Shown here in pieces: positions 24,830 through 35,970 of a stretch of DNA of 64,000 bases. This DNA comes from Stichopus chloronotus. Lineage: Eukaryota; Echinodermata; Holothuroidea; Aspidochirotida; Stichopodidae. The translations under genes and the position numbers were made by a program. The notes beneath the pieces were generated by a model. The model worked only from the letters and a program-made list of their open reading frames with translations, did not search any database and had not been told where the DNA came from. How positions within the stretch are numbered: position 1 is the stretch's first letter; the number at the start of each line of letters is the position of its first letter. Location of the stretch: positions 17,841,990-17,905,989 of the forward strand of contig CM037850.1 in NCBI GenBank assembly GCA_021234535.1, in the 5' to 3' direction.

Positions 24830-26160
24830 GAGAAATTTTGATTTGATATTGGGTACAACGAACAATGTTTGACGTCAGCAATGCTCTGCTGTCCTCTGAG
24901 TGGATACATCGAGTAATTTAACAGGTGTGCGAGTTTTAAAATGATATTGTAGATTACAAAATTGATTACATAATCATTGATGGTAAAATTGAACAAGGAA
25001 AGTAAAAAGTAACCGTCTTATATTGCTTTATCGTGGCAGTGTTTTTTGTTTCATAACTATATATGATTGTCCAATCGATTGTAAACATTGAGGCTGTCAC
25101 ACTACTCGTGAAAAAAAGTAACACATCAACTGATAAGCATAACAGTACGTCTTTAGATGGCCGCGGACGGCTATCTCGCAGTGGGGTACATGTCCACCCG
25201 GGGTCGAGGGAGGGGGCCGCCTGCCTCCACCTATAGTCGGGGAAATTGTCCAGTTTATCTCGAAAATTTGAGTAATCGGGCTTGCACGATCCGAGTGAAT
25301 TCAACTGGCGTACCGAGTGGGAAAAGGAAAACGCTAAACTAACTGATAAAGCATGATTGCGGTCAGTGAAATTCTTTCTTCAATTTTAACCACACCCTGA
25401 CTATGCAGTTAGTGTACAATGATCCGAGATATAGCCATAACTTCCTCGTTATGAACCCCCCACCCCTCCCCCCCCAAAAAAAATATCCAACATTACTGTA
25501 TGAGGTGAGAGAATTGATGGAGCTGAAATTGTAACGCCCTAGATCTTTCACTGTTACTATGCTGTACTTTGCAAACTTGTCGTGCCACATGAAATTTAGC
25601 CCCCGAAAATGTTACGTGGCCTAAATTACAACTAGAAAAAGACCAAGAAATTCATGAACAATATAACACTCTCGAACTGAAGGTTGTGCAGACCTACTTT
25701 TATTTGTCCTTTAACAGTAACAATTAAACGTCACTTCTAGAACTATTTCAATTGGGACCGAGATCTCTCGGGGCCGAGATGTCCCTAGGCCTAGTTGTCC
25801 CCTGGGCCGAGTTGTTCGTGAACCAGCCAACCTTATATCTGCATTTGCTCTTCGTCATGCAGGCTAGAGATACAGCCATCCTATCGTCCTCGGAGCTGGG
25901 AGTATATTACTCATGCACCTGCGTTGGCCACTGTCGCAATCTGCGATTTAATGCATGTATACGAAATATAGCTCACTTTAGAGGGAATTTTCACTCCATT
26001 TAGGGTAAAATTCACTATACTTGTTAGCCCCTAGCACATTTTTCTTCATTTCAGAAAAAAAGTTTTTTTAAAACCATATCAAGGCATAAAATATACAATA
26101 ACATAAACATAATAATGAAGTGGAAAGGTATAGTTCAGGAGTTCAACTAGGAGGCTACCT
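24830..26160. other. Stretch between two hairpins, no gene recognised
   Basis: It contains short ORFs only. There is a C-run and A-run near 25447-25487. A GC-richer patch lies at 25150-25240. No known protein segment was seen on either strand. Confidence 0.45.
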
Positions 26161-26164
26161 AAAC

Positions 26165-26191
26165 CAAGGAGGTTCTTGTAGAACCTCCTTG
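26165..26191. repeat. Second copy of the CAAGGAGGTTCT hairpin
   Basis: The arms at 26165-26176 and 26180-26191 are perfect complements with loop TGT. They are identical in arm sequence to the hairpin at 24789-24818. The two lie about 1.4 kb apart and could mark the ends of one element, but no coding sequence or target duplication was found. Confidence 0.75.
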
Positions 26192-27143
26192 CTTAAACCT
26201 TGTAAGGAAGTAGAACCCCAGACATCAATTGAGAGAAGTGAATGAAAACTTAAAACAGAAAGCCGGATACAATAAAAGCCAGAGCACAGAATACACAAAA
26301 CATCAACACCCCACCCCCACCAACGGTATCCTATCCACAAACAACCCCCCCCCCAAAAAAAGGGATCATATCCTTTGCAGAAAATATTTCTTTACTTTCT
26401 GTTTAAATGATGTTCAGGTAAGGTATAGTAATTTCCTTGAGTGAGTCTGGTGTAAGTTAGTCCAAGCAACAGGTCCAGTGTATGTAATATCATTTATTTC
26501 TATTTTATTATTTTGAGTGAATTTCACTTTTTTTGTTTTTAGACTGCATTATGGGTGTCTCATAAATAAATTATATTTTTGTTTTCTATTTGTGACGGTT
26601 ATTCACCGGTGGAGTCCTTTGTTTTGGGAGGGGACAAAGCTGGTGTTATAGAGATGTATGAAGAGGTATACAGGGACGGCCCCAGCCTTTTGGATTGTCC
26701 TTTATTTTACAATAACTAAATGTCCTTAGATGTGATTTGGTGCAAAAGAAGTATACAATTTTGAACTTCTTAAAAATCGTTTTATTATTTATTTATTTAT
26801 TAACATTTGAAAGGAGGGTAAGACTCGGTAAGCAAAGAATGCTAATCTCCCCCGAGGCCCTAGTGTAAAATGACTTGAAAGTACAGATAAAAAATAAAAA
26901 AGAGTAAAACAATGAAAACTAGGTAAAATGTACAAGCAAGAGAATGCATAAACACATGGACCAGAATAAAGCAGAAATATAAAACAAAATAAAGGAGTAA
27001 ATTAAATGTGAATAGAAAGTTGAAGAATGAAACACAGATGAGTAACACAGATAAGAACGTAAATTTTTAAAACAGGATTAAAGAATTAAACAGTTAACAT
27101 GTGATAACAAATTAAAATCATTTGATTCACTGAAATCATGAGA

Positions 27144-28851
27144 CTACGTAGTAGATATGTGGCTGTGAAGTTGACTTTTAAAAACATTCAGAGATTTAAC
27201 ATTTCTTAGCTCCATGGGCAGTTCATTCCATTCTTTAGCGGCTAAATATGAAAACTTTTTCCTGTGATGGTCAGTTTTTCCGCCGGAGAGATATAATTTA
27301 TTTTCTGTAGTTGATCGTAAAGAATGAGAATGGACATTTCTATTAAAAGTAAACATTTCTTCCATGTATGAAGGAGCAAGTTCATTAAGCGATTTATAAA
27401 CCATTACCAGTCTTTTCTTACGGATTCGCATGTCAAGGCCGTCCATGTTTAATGCATTAAACATATCATGTGACCTTTGATCGTAACCAGCATTTAAAAT
27501 GATTCTTGCAGCTGTTTTTTGTAATCGTATAAGTCTTTGGAGATCACTTTCACTACATGTACCCCATACGATACTACAATAGTCTAAAATTGGTAAAATA
27601 TAGCCATTATAAAACATAACACTGGTTTCTAAATCAATAAAAGGTTGAATTCGCCTTAGCAAAGCTATCCTCTGGCTTACCGTCTTAGAGATAAAATCAA
27701 TTTGCATTTTCCATGTTAAGTTACTATAAATTCTGACCCCTAGTAACTTTTCACAATCTACATTAAGCAAAGTGGTGCCTGCAATCTTAACATGAAGTGT
27801 ATTATCATTTCCAAGTGTAGCAATCCTCTGTCTTGACCCTATGAGCATCGTTTTGGTTTTGTCTGCATTCAGGACCATTTTATTTGCTTGGCACCGGTGG
27901 TGAATATGAGTTGCATCTTCCTTTAACTTTTTATTCAGGTCCTGTACATTAGTGCCATGCAAATAAAATGTGTATCATCAGCATACATGTGCGCAGAACA
28001 GTGAAGAAGACTTAAGTCCATGTCGTTGATAAATATTAAAAATAATAACTGCCCAAGAATTGATCCCTGTGGAACTCCTGCAGGTCACGCTCATTGGAGA
28101 AGAGGAAACTTTATTTACAAAGGTACATTGCATTCTACCAGTAAGATATGTCTTAAACCATCTTCGGACAATCCATATAAGGACAACTTTTGTACTAATA
28201 TGTTGTGATCAACTAGATCGAAGGCTTTACGGAGGTCAACAAACACTGATCCTATTAGGTAACCATTATCTATGGCATCCATCCATTCATCAATAATCTT
28301 TATAAGAGCTGTCTCACATGAGTATTTTTCCCTAAAGCCGAATACTTCGCAGTAATTTGAATTTTGTAAGATACGCAGTTAAAGCCTCATGAACATGCCT
28401 TTCAAGAATCTTTGACAAAAACTGGTAGGACCGATATAGGTCTATAATTTGAGACATCAAGCTTAGAGTCACTTTTGTGGATTGGGATAACTTTCGCTTT
28501 CTTCCATTCTGTAGGGAATGTGTTACTTTGAATGCTTCTGTTCAGGATGTGAGTTAAGCTAATTGCGAACTCTTCTGCGGCCAATTTTAAGACGTGAGAG
28601 CTAATACCATCAAGACCAGTAGCTTTACGAGAATCAATAGACTTCAATGACTTAAGTACATAGTCAGTGGATATAAGTGGAATATCAAACTTAACTCCAG
28701 TCGGTAATCTAGAAGTAACATAAGTTTTTACTCTCTCCAAATACGAGGAATCATTAGTTTTACATGCATGAACATATTGGGAAGAAATAGAAGTAAAGAA
28801 TTTATTAAACGGTGTTAGCAATTTCAAAAGGATCTGATATTTCTTGTTCAT
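27144..28851 (-). pseudogene. LINE reverse transcriptase region, frame-shifted
   Basis: Fragments in several frames read in order as DSRKATGLDGIS, NYRPISVLP, FLSKILERHVHE, GSVFVDLRKAFD, the catalytic YADD and a terminal 272-codon piece containing ILPILDYCSIVWG and FSYLAAKEWNELP. Order and spacing match a CR1/Jockey-type reverse transcriptase. At least four frame breaks separate the fragments, so it is a dead copy. Confidence 0.85.
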
Positions 28852-29997
28852 TCATAATTAACATATGGGGTGTGTGTTTGTTCTTTTGCTGAGGGTCGTT
28901 AGACTGTACATTTCTAAGAATTTCCCAGATAACCTTAGAATTTCCTTTGTTAAAATTTAATTCCTCCTTGAAATATTGTTGCTTGGCTTTTCTTATAAGT
29001 GAGGTACCCTTATTTCTCCAAAACCGATAAAGATGTTGTTCATTTCTTTTCGATTTATCTCTCATTTTGATTGCTTCCTGAATATCCTTATTAAACCAGC
29101 GGGGCTGTAAGTCCCTTTTTACCCTTTTTATTCTCTTTGGAGCGTGCTTGTCTAAGACATTTTGTAACTTTGAGTTCCATGTGACAAGGGCCTTGTTTGG
29201 GTTGTCTTCTTCCAGCACTTGATTCAACTTACATTTCCTCAGATCTTTAATAAACGCTGAGACATCAAATTTCTTAAAATCCCGATATTCAATCGTTTTG
29301 TGACCTGTCACATTTGATTGCTTCTGGTTAGAATAACACAACCAAGTAAAAAATATTGGGTAGTGATCACTTATCTTAACATGTGGTACATGTAAATTTT
29401 GAATTTGGTTTTCATTACTGGTATATACATGATCAATTAAAGCAGCAGTACTACTCGTCTCCCTCGTGGGCTTATCTACCATTTGCTTCAGAGCAAAACA
29501 CTCTATTTCTTGCTTCCATCTTACATTTGACTCACTTATAAGGTTTATATTAAAATCTCCAACTACTATAATATTTGAGTACAAAGCATACGGTGTACTA
29601 AACATTTCGTGAAAGTTGTCAAACCATGTCACTTTAGAATCAGGAGGACGATAAAGTACACAGAAGAGAAGATTTTTCGTGTGTGGTAGCTTGATTTCGA
29701 GCCATAATGCCTCTATGTTGGCATTTTCAAATTCGATCTTTCTAATAAATGGTAAGTTGTCCTGAATGTAGACTGCTACTCCACCCCCTGCTTTTCCGTT
29801 TCTGTCTCTGCGTAGTATAGTGTATCCTGGAATGCTAACTTCGCAATCATTAAATGTTTCGTTCAAAAAAGTTTCGTTGATTGCAAAAACATTAAAAACA
29901 GTATCTTGGTTACTCATTACATACTGGAGCTGATCAAGTTTTGGATAAAGGTGATTGATATTGATAAACCCAAGACGAATATGATTAAAACTTTTAT
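28805..29997 (-). pseudogene. LINE endonuclease region (APE type)
   Basis: The frame opens near 29997 with RLGFINI..LYPKLDQLQ and runs through AINETFLNE, GGGVAVYI, VVGDFNI and the C-terminal SDHYPIF motif, all hallmarks of LINE apurinic-type endonucleases. The catalytic Glu (INETF), Asp-Asn pair (GDFNI) and His (SDH) are visible. A lysine-rich linker follows. The frame stops at ANTV, where the sequence continues in another frame into the reverse transcriptase. Confidence 0.85.
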
Positions 29998-30070
29998 TAC
30001 TTTTGTCGATAGGCTTTGTTTGTACACAAGGAGGAGAAATTTCGACACGAGAACTTCCATGGCCAGCGCC

Positions 30071-30598
30071 CTATCGTTGTCTGCAAAACCGTGACTTGTG
30101 GCCGGGTCGTCGGCAGTTGTCACTAACGAGTGGTTGGGGGTGACGGCAGGTTGATTCGTTGTGATTCCGTTCACCACATTTGTAACAGCCCCTTACGTAA
30201 TCACCGATTGTATGCTTATTCCACCGTGACGAGTCTCTGTAGGTGTTATAGCGTCTTGGGTTCTGTCGACGGGTCTGGTAGCTGTAGCTGGGACGGTAGT
30301 TTCCGTAGGAAGAGCGTGGCGATCGTTGATTGTATGCTGTCCTTTCACGATCGAATCGTCTGTTATCACGAGGACAAACAGGTCCTATAGTAGTGAATTG
30401 CTTGTCGCTGCCTGATTGGCTGAGGTGAACGTCATCAAAAAACAGGGATCTAACGACTTCTCCATCCCCATAAGAAAAGACATAGGCTAATTCTGCAAAC
30501 AACTTTTGACGAACGTACAAGCAGCCATGGCCCCGTTGCTGGCTCCCCTCCCCTCTTTGGATCCTCAAGTGGCTCTTTTCCTGGCTTTTCGTTTGCAA
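30071..30598 (-). pseudogene. LINE ORF1-like zinc-knuckle segment
   Basis: A basic Arg/Tyr/Ser-rich stretch is followed by one intact CCHC knuckle (CYKCGERNHNESTC). A second knuckle (SDNCRRPGHKSRFC) has Ser where the first Cys should be. The segment ends with a stop shortly after. It lies just upstream of the endonuclease frame, as in ORF1 of LINEs that bind their own RNA. Only the part downstream of about 30380 looks protein-like. Confidence 0.6.
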
Positions 30599-30609
30599 AA
30601 TTGTCTGCT

Positions 30610-33050
30610 ATCTCATTCCTCTGTCTCGATTTTCATTGCCTCTTTTTTCTTGTTTGTTTTGGAAATAAACTCAACCGACAGCACGAGAGGAATATGTCAT
30701 TGTTGTATACCTCAGAGTTTTCAGATTAACTTAAAGCCATCCTTGTTGCTAACCACATTCTGTGGTAAGAAACAGCGTCCTGGGAGAATAACAAACAAAT
30801 CGTAATTGGAGGCATCCAAACCAATGTATAGCCTGTGTATGAGATTACACTTATTCAACTTTCAACTAAACCAGTTATCAAAAGAGCTCTTCCGGATTAG
30901 GAGAATAACTTTGTCACATTTTCACCCAATTGTATGGCGTTTTTTTTAACCATACAGGGATATTTGAGTAGTTTATTGCTAGGTTAGTTTAACAAATCCC
31001 TGGGAAATTTTGAATTGCTTGTTCCAATATTTCTTTTCTTCGGCAGTACAAGCATGATTTACATGAGAAACAGGTACTTTAATTTAGTTTTCTCAACAGT
31101 TCATATTTTTTTTCCTTAGCAAAATGCCATCACAGCTAATCATAAATTTAACATAAAACACTTGAGATGAAGAAGCACCACACAGAAGTTTCCACCTCAT
31201 TCAGTTTGCTGTAGCTATCAAGGACATTATCGAAACATGTTAATTACACAAAACAATTATCATGAAAAACTTGACGGGAGAAAGAGAGAGAGGGGGGGGG
31301 GGTCGAGAGAGAGAATGGTAAGTTCTATTGAAGCAAAAGGAAAGTGAGGTAGGTATATGTAATAGCATTTCCAAAGTGTATCATATTTCTCCAGAAGATA
31401 CATTTAACAGTTTCTTGAACATAGACTACTGCAAAATACCGATACACATGCAAAATACCGGTATACAATGCCGTTTAATGGGATCAGTTCCAAACTTTTA
31501 CCACACCTAAAATCTTAATTTTAGGATTAGACTAAGTTAGGATTGGGCTATTAAGAAGTCCTAAGAGGCAGTACAAGAATCGAAATAACCGGTTGCCTGG
31601 GGAAAATAGAGAAAGGAGGAGGCCTACTATATCTGTTTGTGCAGAAAAATCCAAAGCTGGTATTTAGGTCATCCAAGCTTTATAACGAAGTAGGAGCGGT
31701 TGTGAACTTGTGACTGACCCTTGAACTCAGAGAAAGCCAAGCATAAAAAAAAATAAATATAATATCTTCCATCACAAGATGAATGGAAAATCCAACAAGT
31801 CTGCATGGCGACTTGTGTGCAAGTGCTCACCCTACCCCGTTCGTGTAAAATTGTCCACAAAATAAACTGACCAATAACAACTCATCCAGTATGACATATA
31901 AGCCGAGCTAATTACAAGATTATCAATCGTCTGATATTACATAAGCAAATACGGACCCCCAAGACTATGACAACACTGTCTGTAGACAAGCCGCTACTCC
32001 CAAACGCAGAAGAACAAAGCCGACATTGTACATAGGAATTCTGAGGCAAGGACCAAAACGTATTAGCCTAAAAGCTTAGCCTACGGTTTTACTCGGAAAT
32101 GTCAGCACAACATGATCCTAGAAAACCGGATGCAATTAATTAAAATAAATGATTTAAAGTGGCGAAATCCAAAATGCAAGAGAAAAGTAGTCGGTCTCTC
32201 CTAACCGATATTTTTAGACAAACTGTGCGATGTAGGACATAATGAGGTTTGGCCCAGGGAGAGGGTTTCGTAAAATTGTCCCCCTTACCTTGCTCATAGT
32301 TTAGGTGACATGGGGTATAAGGACGAAACAAGTGTTTATATATGTTATTTTGTTCATACTGTTTCAATACATGACTGGTCAGGGGAAGATGGTTCCTTGA
32401 GATTCTGTGATGATGATGTAAGCAGATATGTTTATTGTTGAGCCTGAATGGTTTTACAATGATTAAAGCTATTTCCTTTGTATGCCTTGTCAGTATATTT
32501 TAAACACTTACTTTAAAAAAGAGAATTAGGCAGGTGCACAACTTTGCATAAATGATTAGCCACAGGTGGCAAATCAAAAAATTCCAACCATAAACCTCGC
32601 AAATGCCTTTAAGGGTGTGGGCGCATTGTGCATTGTATAAGGTTTTTCGTTGAAAATAGTATGCGGGTTTGTATTTAAAATCTGGCTAAACCGGATTTGT
32701 GATGTTGATAGTATTTACGCACTTGATTGATAGGATACATCCCTTTTCATCGTAAATTATCAATTTATGAGAATGATTCTCTTCAGCAAAAAAAAAAAAA
32801 AATTATCATCCCAAATTTACCTAATTTAGAGGATTAATACTGGTAGTCACAAATATATTTACAAGGGCTAAACGCGTCTCTTAGGGCTGTGTGTCATAGG
32901 TAGCAGGAGGACGACAAGTGGTTTTATTACGATCGAATGTTTGTCGTAAACCGCGTGATGTTGAGCATGACGTGGCCCATTATTTTTGGGAAATCCCCAA
33001 ATTATGAGGTCACAAAATTTAAAAGTCATGCATTTCAAATAAATAGCCAC
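30610..33050. other. Stretch without recognised gene
   Basis: It contains a purine tract (GAGA/G-run) at about 31278-31312, a short ATACCG duplication at about 31435-31462 and an A-run at 32789. One copy of a dispersed repeat family lies at about 32395-32515. No supported coding sequence was found. Confidence 0.5.
32395..32515 (+). repeat. Dispersed repeat family, copy 1 (partial)
   Basis: The core reads TTTATTGTTGAGCCTGAATGG, then an ACAATGATTAAAGCT block, then CTTTGTATGCCTTGT. It matches copies at about 44745-45045 and 55750-56060 in the same orientation. Confidence 0.65.
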
Positions 33051-33051
33051 A

Positions 33052-33250
33052 GTCAGAAGCGGCATCAGGATTTCATATGGAGAGGGCAAATGGAGGGCAA
33101 AAGAAACTGTAGGGGGAACCAAAAATTTCGCACATTGCCCAAAATCGCAAATCCCTGGTGGGGTCCAGGGAGAAAAGCCCTCGGAAGCTCTAAGGTTTTT
33201 GCATATCTCTGGGTGAAAAATTAAATCTCATTTTAGATATTTTTTTGTTC
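33052..33250. repeat. Old GGGGTCCAGGG-type repeat, left piece
   Basis: It contains GGTGGGGTCCAGGGAGAAAA, GGAAGCTC and the phrase TCTCTGGGTGAAAAATTAAA. These match the subterminal part of the hAT-like element at 62306 and the piece at 34890-35290. It ends where the second LINE begins. Confidence 0.55.
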
Positions 33251-33264
33251 AAAGTGTATCATTA

Positions 33265-34880
33265 TACGCAAAGATTCGTTCGTTTGTTCGTTCGTTTATT
33301 TTTCTCTTTTTTTTTGATACACAGTATAATGAATGTAATGAAATAACAATATTGAAAAAAGAGAATGGAGAATCTGAAAAAGCTTAGCTTGTACAAGCCA
33401 GGTCCACCATATATAAATAGAAGAAGAGGAAAAAACATGCAGGAAAAACTATAAGTCCCCTCCCCACAACCCATTACGATACCCCATCCGACCACCCCAT
33501 CCCCGACACCTCAACCCCACCAATCCCAACCCCACCATCCCGTCGCCATACGAATAACAGTGCGAAAAAAACTATACAGTACAGGAGAGAACGGAAATAT
33601 TGCGTGTTGCTTTTGCATAAAAGAAATTCCTTGAGGTGATTAACAAATGTAGACCGCGTAGGTAAAGTTGTGAGTTGAAGGTTGAGGGAATTCCAAAGAG
33701 TCGGCCCGGAGAACCGTACTGTTCTTTTACTTAAAGCTAAACGAGAATAGGCAATGTTGACAGAGGAAGCGTTACGAGTAGGATAATTATGGTAATGATT
33801 ATTAAGATTAAAGAAGGAGTCAAAGACAGGGGGTAATAAACCCTTACAGTATTTATACACAAATGTGCCTAGCTGAAAATGGTAAATATCATAGATTGTC
33901 AAAATTCGTCAATTACTAAAAATAGGTGCTGTATGATCATAATAATTAGAGTGAGTAATTAATCTTATAGCCTTTTTCTGTAGTAAAAATAACCTGTCCA
34001 GATAAACATTATGAGTGTTTCCCTAAAGGATATTACAATACGAGAGTTGAGGGTAAACAAGAGTATAATATAGGGATAGTAAAACCTGTTTGGGAACATG
34101 ATGTCTTATCTTGTATACCAACGTTCTTAGAAGTATTTTTACATACATTATCAATGTGGAAATTCCAACTTAAATGTGGATCAATAAGGATTCCCCAAAA
34201 TTTAACACAGGTTACTTCATTTATAATTGAATTATTAAAAGTAAGTCGTAAATCAGGTTTCACAGATTGTTTGGTATGGAAAATGACAAAGTTGGTTTTG
34301 TTAACATTAAGAGATAACTTGTTTGCATGAAATCCAATTGCAGATTGTGCGAAGTTCATTATTTATAATATATTCAGTACCTTTGAGATCGTTATGTCGA
34401 AAAAGAATACTAGTGTCGTCTGCAAAGAGACAAAATTTTAACTTATTTGAGCAAATAGGAAGATCATTAATGTAAATAAGAAATAACAGAGGTCCTAGAA
34501 TGGATCCTTGAGGAATACCACTTGAAATAGTAAGGTAAGATGAGATATTTTCACCTACTGCAACACATTGCTTACGATTCGAAAGGAGTAATTTTTGAAT
34601 AGGTCGTGAGCTGATGTTCCTCTAATACCATAGTGATGTAATTTACTTAACAATATATTATGATTTACAGTGTCGAAGGCTATAGAGAGATCTATAAAAA
34701 TACCAACTATCGACTGATTTAAGTTAAAACCATTATTGATAAAATCTTCAACATCAACACCTGCCATATAAGTGGAATAATTTGGTCGAAATCCAAATTG
34801 ATTAGAACATAGGAATAAATAAGTTTTTCAATTACTTTAGATAACGAAGTAAGTATTCCAAACGATTGTAATTATTTCGG
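33265..34880 (-). mobile_element. 5'-truncated LINE fragment, decayed
   Basis: On the minus strand, reverse transcriptase fragments occur in order: [41 protein letters not shown], the catalytic FADD (34415-34426), a VKFWGILID region and a terminal YPTRNASS / GPTLWNSL segment. Frames are broken between fragments. No endonuclease is present, so the copy is 5' truncated. A (GAAC)n-like tail at 33270-33300 marks the 3' end. It differs in sequence from the LINE at 26.8-30.6 kb. Confidence 0.85.
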
Positions 34881-34889
34881 CTATTCCTT

Positions 34890-35290
34890 CCCTCTAAGTT
34901 GACCCCGTTATGGGGTAAATGGGCAAAGGTCCCGCGGGAGGGTGTCCATCAGATCTCTGAGTTCTGGCATATTTCTGGGTGAAACTTAAGACTCAAGATA
35001 GTATACTTCAGTTATGAAAACTTTCGACTCTTTGTGGGGTCCAGAGGCAAAGTCTGTTGGGGGTCCAGAGGAAACTGATCTCTGGGTGAAAAATGAAGTC
35101 TCATGGGCTTCCTAGAACAGAAAGATATGGATATAAACAGGTAATAGACATATGTATGCATGTATTTATCAGGTCAATTCAGCTGAGTGGGGAAACTGGG
35201 AGAAAAGATTCTGACGGGGGAGGGGAAAATTTCCCCATGCCTCCCTTCTTTGTACCGCCACAATCGACAATTTATGGGTTGTTTACACCT
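34890..35290. repeat. Old GGGGTCCAGGG-type repeat, right piece
   Basis: Repeated phrases (GGGGTCCAGAGG twice; TTTCTGGGTGAAAC and TCTCTGGGTGAAAA) form ~105-base units. They resemble those at 33052-33250 and 62400-62480. With the left piece it brackets the LINE fragment, as expected if the LINE inserted into it. Confidence 0.5.
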
Positions 35291-35299
35291 CATACCATT

Positions 35300-35970
35300 T
35301 CGAAGCAAAACTGATTGAACCTACCTTACTGGGAACAATTTAGAAGTTTGGGTATAAAATGAGCGGATGATCGCTTTGAGGAGAGAACTTTTCGTTATGC
35401 GGGCCCGCCAGGCTTTACGTGTGTGGGGCACGATTAGTTTGCTTTCAGCAACTTGATAGATGGCGTACTACATTTCGAGTTCAATTTCAAACGACTTGAA
35501 GCAAACAACTGAGGCTGTGACTCCAGTTGACTACACATGGTCGAAGCTTCCAGAAAGGTCTTCAGTGCCAATTTGTACAATTATACATCTTGTTTTCTGC
35601 TTCGCTGGTATCAGAAGAAGACGCAACATCTAAACCTACAATGGTACTTTCTCATTCAGAGCTTCATGTATATTCACTGAGGGAAATTTGATCAAACTGG
35701 AAGTGTAAAAATTATGGTTTCGCCCAACCCTTATTGATTGTATGCCAGTTTTCTATAGTTAGTGTTGTTAGGCCAGTGTTACTAAGTGTTAGTGTAACTG
35801 TAACTGTAGTGTAAGGCACATGTATTGTTAGCATTGTAACTTCGTGTGCCCTAAATTGTCATTGTCAAAGTTGTCATTGTCAATAGACGAGCCTAGGCTG
35901 AGTGCTAACTTAGGCTAGGGGCTCGAATAGTAGTAAATTGGAATCTGTGGCCACTCACAGACAGAAGACA
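35300..35970 (+). other. Upstream region of CCT2, no promoter motif firmly assigned
   Basis: Stretch between the repeat at 35290 and the CCT2 ATG. It probably holds the 5' untranslated region and promoter. No TATA box was recognised. Near 35758-35810 there is a degenerate AGTGTTAG-like repetition. No other gene is visible. Confidence 0.4.

Larger units (their letters stand above)
26781..30598 (-). mobile_element. Decayed non-LTR retrotransposon (LINE, CR1/Jockey-like)
   Basis: In 5' to 3' order on the minus strand it holds a basic segment with zinc knuckle, an APE-type endonuclease, a reverse transcriptase with a YADD motif (27974-27985), a C-terminal thumb region and a (TAAA)n-type tail at 26781-26812. 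The reading frame is broken at several points: near 28808, near 28420, near 28350, between 28050 and 28150, and near 27965. The copy cannot make an intact protein. Class assignment within the CR1/Jockey group is tentative. Confidence 0.85.
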
